From positions 1 through 18,659 of the forward strand of contig JASFMY010000133.1 of assembly GCA_050117315.1 (NCBI GenBank): DNA of 18,659 bases, read 5' to 3'. The position numbers and the translations under genes were made by a program. The DNA is from JANQIV01 sp050117315 (GTDB taxonomy: Bacteria; Bacteroidota; Ignavibacteria; Ignavibacteriales; Melioribacteraceae). The notes below the pieces were generated by a model. The model was not told the origin of the DNA and ran no database searches. It saw nothing but the letters and a program-made list of their open reading frames with translations. Of the stretch, positions 1 to 6,500 are shown in pieces (the stretch's first letter is position 1; every line of letters begins with the position of its first letter).

Positions 1-5
1 TATCA

Positions 6-139
6 AACCTAACCTATACTTTTACTGAACCAAGCCTATAAATTTTCAAACCTAACCTACACTTTTACTGAACCTAATCTATACTTTTACCAAACCTAAC
101 CTATACTTTTACTGAACCAAGCCTATAAATTTTCAAACC
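6..139. repeat. Tandem repeat of 21-22 bp units with an 87-bp higher-order period
   Basis: Six consecutive units start at 6, 28, 49, 71, 93 and 115 and end near 139. Each begins AACCtA or AACCaA and contains CTATACTTTTAC or the variant CTATAAATTTTC. Units 1-2 and 5-6 are near-identical pairs, giving a higher-order period of 87 bp (22+21+22+22). The array begins at the window edge, so it probably extends further left. No reading frame is maintained and the units lack spacers, so it is neither a coding repeat nor a CRISPR. Function unknown. Confidence 0.85.
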
Positions 140-164
140 CCGGCTCGCATATTTAATATTTAAC

Positions 165-192
165 TCCCGTCACTGACCTCTCAGTGACGGGA
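165..192. repeat. Perfect 12-bp-stem hairpin
   Basis: TCCCGTCACTGA (165-176) pairs perfectly with TCAGTGACGGGA (181-192) around a CCTC loop. Neither strand has a T-run after it, so a simple intrinsic terminator is unlikely. It lies beside the tandem array and about 240 bp beyond the 170 aa gene. It could be a REP-type palindrome or a transcript-end stabiliser. The rest of 193-250 shows nothing recognisable. Confidence 0.7.
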
Positions 193-249
193 ACAATCTT
201 TAGTTATCTCCAAACCAGTATAGTCCGTATCAACAAAAAATCTCTTCTT

Positions 250-430
250 AACTGCTGTATTATTACTTGGTTGCTAAGAATTCCCGCAAACGAGATAACC
301 CTTTCTTGACAACAGACCTTTTATTCTTGTACTTTTTCTATCTTACTGCTTGCTACTTCCCTTGTCGAGGAGTGCCTGCCTTTGGCGTGGGTTCTCGACA
401 GCCTTGGAATGGTCAGTGGCAGCAATGGAA
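250..430. repeat. Degenerate palindromic element, copy A
   Basis: This gene-free stretch downstream of the 170 aa gene shares ordered blocks with 2607-2880. TTTCTTGACAACAGAC (302-317) matches TTTCTTGAGAACAGAC (2656-2671) with one change. GGGTTCTCGACAGCCTTGGA (389-408) is identical to 2730-2749. GTGGCAGCAATGGAA (416-430) matches 2866-2880 with one change. TGTCGAG (363-369) and CTCGACA (394-400) form an inverted pair. The same layout follows the other immunity gene, so it looks like a copy of one mobile or REP-type element. A plus-strand frame here (267-506) has no protein-like character. Confidence 0.65.
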
Positions 431-431
431 A

Positions 432-944
432 TTATTCGGTTGCCAAGAAATCAGGAAAATATTCAATGTAAATAGCTCTTGCAAATTCCCAATCATTACT
501 AAATGATTTTTCATCTCTATAAATTTTATAGTAAATTGAAATGTTTTCAACATTTAAATAATGGAATTCATAATTAATATTTATTGGTCTTCTATATTCT
601 TCATACCTATTAAGCATTAAATACTGATTAGCTTTTTGTAAATATAAAGATGGCGGTTCATCAATTAGCAATTTTCTCAATTCATTCCATGAAGGAACTT
701 CAATTTTCAACTCTTCAGTGAAATTTAACGGAAGAACCAACATAGGCACACACTTTAAACTATGTTTATTTATTTCATCAACTAAGATATCAAATGCATC
801 TAAGCAAAACTCAATTTCTCTAATTTCATCCCATTCATAGTTAAATATCTCGTCAATATGTTCAGTTACAAACTCATAGCTTTGTAATGACTTAAAGCTT
901 TTTTTTATCCAATTTGCTATTACTTCTCTTTTTATAAGATTCAT
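432..944 (-). CDS. Hypothetical protein, candidate immunity protein for the orphan Rhs toxin tip
   Basis: A 170-residue soluble protein with no signal peptide and no membrane segment. It is acidic and rich in aromatic residues (for example residues near 130-165 with several Tyr, Phe and Trp), as many polymorphic-toxin immunity proteins are. I do not recognise its family. The start is supported by GAGG about 8 bases upstream on the minus strand. It begins 15 bp after the stop codon of the orphan Rhs tip, so the two could be co-transcribed in toxin-then-immunity order. The immunity role is inferred only from this position and the parallel arrangement after the main Rhs gene. It could instead be an unrelated cargo gene. 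Confidence 0.65.
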   Translation of the reverse strand: MNLIKREVIANWIKKSFKSLQSYEFVTEHIDEIFNYEWDEIREIEFCLDAFDILVDEINKHSLKCVPMLVLPLNFTEELKIEVPSWNELRKLLIDEPPSLYLQKANQYLMLNRYEEYRRPININYEFHYLNVENISIYYKIYRDEKSFSNDWEFARAIYIEYFPDFLATE

Positions 945-959
945 AATAATTACCTCATT

Positions 960-2054
960 TTATTCAAGAATTTTCCATCCATGTTGTCTTAAGAATTTCT
1001 TCTGAGCATTTGTTAAAGTAGTGCTACCTTTTATGTGTTTCCAAGTACCATCGATATTAAGAGCGTTACCATTATCAAAAGTCATGTGTATCTTCTCCTT
1101 ATAGGTTCTTGGGACATCTACTCTCTTTAATCCTTTAGGAGCTTTACCAGTTCTTATTAGTTTATTTATTTGGTTTGGACTTGCTGGGCCATCAATTATT
1201 GGAGGTACCATTCCCATTATAACTTCAGGAGATTCTTTTACACGTCTACGAGTTAAATTAAAATTCTCATCAATATTATACATATAGTAACTATCCATTC
1301 CTAAATATGCAATGTTTCTACCAATCATGCCAGCAACTTGCCATAGAGTGGCTCTTTCCCATGGTGTAACCAGTACTGCATCTAACATATATGTATATTC
1401 GTATTGTCCAGTTGACGGATTATATATTATGGTATACCCTTTGGGAACTCCACTTCCCATATTTGCCAATTGTAAACGATCAGTTGATTCTACAGAAGGT
1501 TCTAATAAACTACTAACCCCACCTAAAACTGCTCCTGTAGCACCACCTATTACTGCTCCCTTAATGGGGTTTCCACCAGCTATTGCAGTATTAACGCCTC
1601 CTTGAATAGCGTTTTCAAGACCTCTTGCAATAGCTCTTTCATGAAATTGATTACCTAGATTTATAGCACCGTCTAAATAGCTACTAAAGCCTTTAGCTAC
1701 AGCACTAAGTGCAGCTCCTCTTATTGCTCCTTCTCTTCCTCCATTGATGTAGCCGTTAAAAATGCTGTAGGCTGTAGTAGCTATTTGCAAAGCCTCCAAG
1801 AAAAATTCACCATCGGGATCAACATTAATGATAGGATTACCTCCGGCATAGCCAAACGGAGAAGCTATCTGCCTAGCCGGATCCATAGCATAAAATATAC
1901 CCGCTTCACTATCATAAAGCCTTGCACGGAAGTTATGCAGTGCTATTTCGCCGTCATATTCCTGCCCGGTAAATTTATAATTTACAAGGCAGTCGAGAAC
2001 CACTTCTCGACTGAAATACTCAGACAATTTCAACGCCTCCCCATTCTGTATCAA
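960..2054 (-). CDS. Orphan Rhs C-terminal tip (core fragment plus putative toxin domain)
   Basis: A 364-residue product without the Rhs shell. Residues 25-80 are the end of the Rhs core (YKFTGQEYDGEIALHNFRAR, then an LYDSEAGIFY.MDPA segment ending near INVDPDGEF). This is followed by a Gly/Ala-rich pre-toxin stretch (about 88-185) and a distinct tail (about 292-364) with KIHMTFDNGNALNIDGTWKH and a terminal LRQHGW motif. I recall similar tails at the ends of other Rhs/LXG toxins but cannot name the family or its activity. The first 24 residues are not Rhs. The open frame begins at a TTG that overlaps the transposase gene by 35 bp, so this start is probably artificial. It is best read as a silent cassette that becomes expressed if recombined onto the full Rhs gene through the shared 94-bp block. 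No export signal of its own. Confidence 0.8.
   Translation of the reverse strand: MIQNGEALKLSEYFSREVVLDCLVNYKFTGQEYDGEIALHNFRARLYDSEAGIFYAMDPARQIASPFGYAGGNPIINVDPDGEFFLEALQIATTAYSIFNGYINGGREGAIRGAALSAVAKGFSSYLDGAINLGNQFHERAIARGLENAIQGGVNTAIAGGNPIKGAVIGGATGAVLGGVSSLLEPSVESTDRLQLANMGSGVPKGYTIIYNPSTGQYEYTYMLDAVLVTPWERATLWQVAGMIGRNIAYLGMDSYYMYNIDENFNLTRRRVKESPEVIMGMVPPIIDGPASPNQINKLIRTGKAPKGLKRVDVPRTYKEKIHMTFDNGNALNIDGTWKHIKGSTTLTNAQKKFLRQHGWKILE
1889..1982 (-). repeat. 94-bp exact repeat of the Rhs core, copy in the orphan tip
   Basis: This block is identical base for base to 4222-4315 in the main Rhs gene (offset 2333). It encodes residues from NYKFTGQEYD to AGIFY. Identity ends abruptly on the transposase side after 1982; on the tip side a few differences appear immediately and the tips then diverge. 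Codon phase is the same in both copies, so an exchange here keeps the frame. Confidence 0.95.
1991..2012. repeat. REP-like palindrome at the 3' end of the transposase gene
   Basis: AGTCGAGAA (1991-1999) and TTCTCGACT (2004-2012) form a perfect 9-bp stem around a CCAC loop. It lies 8 bp beyond the transposase stop and 9 bp from the end of the 94-bp Rhs identity. The core GTCGAGAA-N4-TTCTCGAC recurs at 2720-2741, on the other side of the transposase gene. Palindromes of this kind are the usual substrates of RAYT enzymes; that link is inferred here. Confidence 0.75.
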
Positions 2055-2574
2055 CGAATATTACAGAGTGATCATTGTTTACATAGTTTCTTGCGCTTGA
2101 ATATTTGTATTTCTCTACCTTTGAAACTAAACCGGCTTTTACGGGATTGTTATGTATATATTTTAATTTTACCCAAAACATTTTGTTATTCCTTATTACT
2201 TCATCATCAAAACGGTGCATCCATAGTTGCCTTTTTTGTTTACTCGGTTTGTCCAATATGAATGACTCCAATAAGTTTGACTTTTCTTTTTCCAGACTCT
2301 CAAGCAAATCCCAGGCTGAGTACTTTTTTATGTCCCGCATTATATCAGAGATTGACCCTTTTACCGAGTTTACTTTTACTATCCAGTGGAAATGCGAGGG
2401 CATTATTACGTAAGCTAGTATTATAAAATTATACACTCCTTGATAATGTTTTATATTATTTATGAGTATTTCACATCTTTCGTCTTTTGTAAATACATGT
2501 TTAAATCCCACTATTGTTGTGGTTACAAAAAAGAATTGTTCGTTTGTTAATAGTGTTCTGTTTCGTCTTCCCAT
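2020..2574 (-). CDS. REP-associated tyrosine transposase (RAYT, HUH/Y1 family)
   Basis: A 184-residue protein of the IS200-like Y1 transposase superfamily. The HUH metal-binding motif is at residues 61-63 (MPSHFHWIV). The C-terminal helix YIHNNPVKAGLV carries the likely catalytic Tyr139, and the typical closing segment KYSSARNY follows (about 157-164). Length and motifs fit the RAYT group, single-copy enzymes that cut and rejoin single-stranded DNA at short palindromes. No frameshift is visible and both catalytic motifs are intact. I see no convincing Shine-Dalgarno at the usual distance upstream of the ATG. Palindromes with a common GTCGAGAA/TTCTCGAC stem lie on both sides (1991-2012 and 2720-2741). 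Its 3' end overlaps the open frame of the orphan Rhs tip, so it sits at the point where that tip was separated from a full Rhs gene. Family call firm; mobility is inference. Confidence 0.92.
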   Translation of the reverse strand: MGRRNRTLLTNEQFFFVTTTIVGFKHVFTKDERCEILINNIKHYQGVYNFIILAYVIMPSHFHWIVKVNSVKGSISDIMRDIKKYSAWDLLESLEKEKSNLLESFILDKPSKQKRQLWMHRFDDEVIRNNKMFWVKLKYIHNNPVKAGLVSKVEKYKYSSARNYVNNDHSVIFVDTEWGGVEIV

Positions 2575-2719
2575 CTTCCAGCTTCTTTGGCAGTTAAGAG
2601 TTACTGCTGCCTTGTTTCTCTTTTGTGTTGTCTATTACCCCGTTGTCAAGAACAATTTCTTGAGAACAGACATTATGTTTATGAGCTGAGATTTATTTAC
2701 TTCTATTTCCCGCCTCTCG

Positions 2720-2741
2720 TGTCGAGAAAGGGTTCTCGACA
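2720..2741. repeat. REP-like palindrome upstream of the transposase gene
   Basis: TGTCGAGAA (2720-2728) pairs perfectly with TTCTCGACA (2733-2741) around an AGGG loop. It has the same stem core as 1991-2012. Together the two palindromes delimit about 750 bp containing the transposase gene, a plausible mobile unit. Confidence 0.75.
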
Positions 2742-2884
2742 GCCTTGGAGCAAATATTTTTAGGTGTTTGCTCAACAATATGATGCCATGCTTTAATTTC
2801 ATTGGCCCCAATGAAATGTGCCACCGTGTGCCTGCCCACCGTAGTTTCAAACGAAGGAGGGATCGGTGGCAACAATGGAATATA

Positions 2885-2907
2885 CTGGCAAGGTACGACC
2901 TTGCCAG
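2885..2907 (-). terminator. Hairpin just after the first immunity gene, possible terminator
   Basis: CTGGCAAGGT and ACCTTGCCAG form a perfect 10-bp stem with a 3-base loop, 7 bp past the stop of the 106 aa gene. On the minus strand it is followed by TATATT rather than a clear T-run. It may therefore end the Rhs-immunity transcript weakly, or be another element palindrome. Confidence 0.5.
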
Positions 2908-2914
2908 CCTTGGA

Positions 2915-3235
2915 TTAAGCAATAGAAATATCTTCTTTCTTTAAATAAACGAATCCATCAAGTGATTCTAGTTTTGATTGATGCACACTAGAAAAAACAC
3001 ATTCCTCCTTTATTTCTTCAAATTCCGAGTATTTAAAATTAGAAATAAATTCGGCCATAACGACGCTGATACTCTCATAATCATATTCAGTTGGCTTTCT
3101 ATTCAGATAATACCTAATTAAGAAACTCTTTTCTTTAGAGTTATATTTATATACTACTGCCCTTAATTCTCCATATATTTCACCTAGAAGCGCCATCTGT
3201 AAAGCAAGTCTAATTTTTTCATTTGTCAATTCCAT
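2915..3235 (-). CDS. Putative immunity protein for the Rhs Ntox50-type toxin
   Basis: A 106-residue soluble, acidic, likely alpha/beta protein without signal peptide or membrane segment. The pattern LRAVVYKYNSKEKSFLIRYYL, then YESISVVMAEFISNF and EECVF, gives an edge strand-helix-strand arrangement seen in small immunity-like proteins. I recall similar proteins beside toxin genes but cannot name the family. AGAGGGG lies about 6 bases upstream of the ATG, a strong ribosome-binding site. The gene starts 18 bp after the Rhs stop codon, so it should be co-transcribed and translated with the toxin. Immunity is inferred from this position, small size and strong start. It would act in the cytoplasm by binding the C-terminal toxin. 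Confidence 0.75.
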   Translation of the reverse strand: MELTNEKIRLALQMALLGEIYGELRAVVYKYNSKEKSFLIRYYLNRKPTEYDYESISVVMAEFISNFKYSEFEEIKEECVFSSVHQSKLESLDGFVYLKKEDISIA

Positions 3236-3253
3236 TGATATCCCCTCTTTAAT

Positions 3254-3523
3254 TTAATATTGTATTGGATTTGCTGGGACAATATGTGCCCCACCCACAC
3301 CATAATGTATTATACCATATCTTGTTGGACCAACTAAAACTCCATTCTGATAAAATTTTCCTATAGTTTTTCCAAAGTCAACAACAACCTTATTATTCAA
3401 TACTCTTAAAGTATTAAATTGTCCTTTTGAAAAACCAGTTAACAACTCATTAGGATTTACTTCTAAAACACTTCTACCAGGTTGAAAATTATTATGCCCT
3501 AATATGTGTTTCCCTTGCCTACC
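3254..3523 (-). other. C-terminal toxin domain resembling Ntox50 (polymorphic toxin type 50)
   Basis: The last 89 residues of the Rhs protein (2697-2785) carry GRQGKHILGHNN at the start, GRSVLEVNPNELL next, a GKTIGKFYQNG..TRYGIIHY centre and end GGAHIVPANP. This KHI-xGHNN ... IHYxxxGxHIVPA pattern is what I recall for Ntox50, a family predicted to be an RNase of the BECR fold. His2701-region residues and His2776 are candidate catalytic residues. The activity comes from the family prediction, not from the sequence itself. Base composition is lower in GC here (14 of 60 at 3361-3420) than in the core (29 of 60 at 4201-4260), as expected for an exchanged tip. Confidence 0.72.
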
Positions 3524-6500
3524 AATATTAAGATTAGATGGCACCTCAGATTTAGGAATAATCTTTAAATTTGTTGGCAAATTATCATCTAATGAATAAG
3601 CTAAATCATCTACATGACTAGCTCCATCATCAACCAAATCATCAATATTTGCTTTTGCCAATTGGGCCGGTTTTGCTGCTGAACTAGTATTACTACCAAT
3701 TGAACCAGAAAGTGCTGGAGCAGAAGATAGGCTTGGTAAACCTGGATCACCGTTCAAAAAACTCAAGCCATTACTTGTGGCAGTGAATCCATTTATTAAA
3801 CCTGCTGTTAGCGCAGAAATGCCTAAACCTATGGCCTGATCTTTTAATGATGGATAAGGATCATTAAAGTACATTGTATTACCAATATTGGTCGCAGTTG
3901 CACCAAAACCAAAACCCACGGCTCCTGACGCAAAACCTGCCATAAAGCCTCCTGCGCCCGCCATAATGGTACCCCCGGCAGCTGTCAGTACCGCTCCACC
4001 TGTTGCGGCTGCTAAAGCTCCACCTGCTGCGCCTATTCCAAATGCTCCTACAGCGTCCCAAGGACTTTCAATTTTATCCCAATGTAAAGCGGTATTTATA
4101 ATTCCTCCAATAACAGCACCTGCAACTATGTGCCAAAATCGACCATCTTTATCAACAATCATTATAGGTCTTCCACCACCATATCCATAGGGACTAAAAC
4201 CTTGCCCAGCCGGGTCCATACCATAAAATATACCCGCTTCACTATCATAAAGCCTTGCACGGAAGTTATGCAGTGCTATTTCGCCGTCATATTCCTGCCC
4301 GGTAAATTTATAATTCGGGTCGCTTTCTGAATATTCATAGACAATACCGCCAAACGGTAAATAGTCGTAGTAACTGCTTACCGTGTTGTCGTTTTTAACT
4401 ACCAAACGTGTTGAGCCTAAGTGGTCTTTTAGTACAAAATCCCATTGTCCGTATTTGTTGTAAGCAATTAAACCGGTAGGCCCGTAAACATAAAATGTGT
4501 TTTCGTCTACCGCATCATAAAACTGCCTGCTTTCCATCAACGGGTAATCGCTTAAGCCGTGTATATAAGCCGTTTTATCTTTTTCACTATCGTCGGTATA
4601 GTACTCTTTATACACCCTCTGGTGATCGGCACCGTACCGGAATGCAGTCATATATTCTTCAGCCCTGGTAATAGTTACGGCCAAATTGAAAAAGGGATCG
4701 TACTCTATCGGGTCAATATCTTTTCCCGCGGATGTTTCAACATTTCCGTTGTAATCGTATGTAAAAGTGCTGCTGCCGGCTGAGCTTACTTTATTTGTAC
4801 CTGTAACGTAGGTGTAAGAAGTTGAAACACCGCCCCTGGTTAACTCTTGCAGGTTGCCGTTATCATCATATTCAATCGGCGCTGCAACGCCTACATCCCT
4901 GCTGCCGTCGGACATATCGCTGTTTGCGGTTATCAGCCTATTATAATCATCATAATCATATGTTACTTCGTGGTTAAGATCGGTACTGGTTTTATAATCG
5001 TTATTTATTTTATAAATATTACCGTTAAAGAATCCTGCACCGCCCGAGTTATAAGTTATTGTTTCTTCAAATTCCGAATCCGAGATGCATGTAAGCCGTT
5101 CGGTTTCGCCGTAAGTATAGGTTCTTTGCAATGAACTGTTGTTTATATTTTCATATTGCACCTGCCCGTTCAAATCGTAAGTATACGAAGCAAAGAAGTC
5201 GGGATCATCGGGAATACCTATATCCGTAACTCTTCCGATTCTATCGTAAGCATAAGTAACTTCAAGCTCGGAGTCCGCACCGGAACCGCCGCCAGGGCAG
5301 TTGCTTACGGTAGAAATTTCGCCTTTAAATGTGCAGCCGGACTTAGCATGGAAACCAGGTAACAGAATAACTTCCGTTACTGCAGTTAATGTTAAATCTC
5401 CCGTGCTCTCTACGGAAACATCCGTACCCGCAGTAATTGAGTTGGTGGCAAAGTAACACCGGGTATTTGTTATTTCCCCAGCAGGTAAAACCAAATCTAC
5501 AGGTGTTGTGCCCTGTCCGTAATTTACCTTTGTTACCTGTCCTGCCCCGTCGTATTCATAAGAGACGGTTTTGCTGAGTTCGTCAAAATCTGTGATTGTA
5601 ATTGTTTTGCTTAAAACATTGCCTTCAACATCGTAAGCAAATGATTCGACAACCTCTGTCCCGGTATCGCTATTGTTATTAACTTCAACAGTCATAACGG
5701 CATCTCTTTCGGAAGTATAATCTTCAAAAGTTCCGTAAGTATATTTTTTTCTCCAGGTTGCCTGGCCTGAAGGCCATGCTTTACTGTTAATATTAGCAGT
5801 GGTAATACTCGACCATTCGTACTCAAAATAACCTTCTTCAGTTATTCTGCCCAGGTCGTCATAATTAAAGTAAATTATATTGTTTGTCACGGAAGCATTC
5901 CTGCCGTTGCCGTCTAAAATAAATCTTGTTCTGTCCGCATCATCGTATAAATATTCTACAGCCCCGGCATCGGGCGAAGTGGATTGAGTTAATCTTTGGA
6001 AACCGTCGTAATAACTGTTGGACTTATAGGTTGTTCCCAAGCTGTAATAATTTGGAGTCCTTACTTCCTCCAAATTGCCATAAGCATCATATTTAAATTG
6101 GGATTCCAAAAGACCATCAAGCGGGCCGTATTTTTGAGCAACAGTGTTGCCAATTTTGTCTGTCATTTCGTAAGAATAAGTACCTTCAGGGTCTATTGCT
6201 AATTTCACAAAATATCTTCCTTCAGATGTATTAAACCCGGTAAAAGAAGTACTCATGTTACTAAAATAAAGGAACGTGGTTGTGTTTCCGCTGCCGACCT
6301 GGTAACCACTACCCGGAATACTTTGTTCAATAGGCCTGCCGAGCGGCGAATCTTCAAATACGGTTCGCGAATAAGGATATGATTCATTGTCATTTTCCGA
6401 CTTTACCAAGCCGCTGATTATATCATTAGTCCAGTCGTAACCGGAAACATAATTACTTATATAGGCAAACTCGGTATCACTTATCCTTGTTGTTTTCAAG

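Larger units (their letters stand above)
2607..2914. repeat. Palindrome-dense intergenic element, copy B
   Basis: This stretch between the transposase and the first immunity gene holds no credible gene. It contains several inverted repeats: GTTGTCAAGAA with TTCTTGAGAAC (2643-2667, one mismatch); TGTCGAGAA with TTCTCGACA (2720-2728 and 2733-2741, perfect); ATTTCATTG with CAATGAAAT (2796-2804 and 2809-2817); TGCCACCG with CGGTGGCA (2819-2826 and 2864-2871); and the 10-bp hairpin at 2885-2907. Ordered blocks match copy A at 250-430. Short open frames on the minus strand here look like chance readings of the palindromes. Confidence 0.7.

Noticed and set aside
6..139. CRISPR array
   Set aside because: Units are contiguous with no unique spacers, and no cas genes are present.
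165..192. Intrinsic terminator of the 170 aa gene
   Set aside because: The stem is strong, but no T-run follows on the minus strand and it is about 240 bp away.
267..506. Plus-strand 79 aa frame
   Set aside because: It lies over a repeat element and the 3' end of the 170 aa gene on the other strand, and has no protein-like features.
2635..2922. Minus-strand open frames (95 and 60 aa) between the transposase and the immunity gene
   Set aside because: They run across several perfect palindromes, lack a good ribosome-binding site and have Arg/Leu-rich composition without any recognisable domain; the DNA is better explained as a repeat element.
3888..4190. Plus-strand Pro/Ala-rich 100 aa frame
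   Set aside because: It is the antisense reading of the Gly/Ala-rich pre-toxin segment of the Rhs gene.
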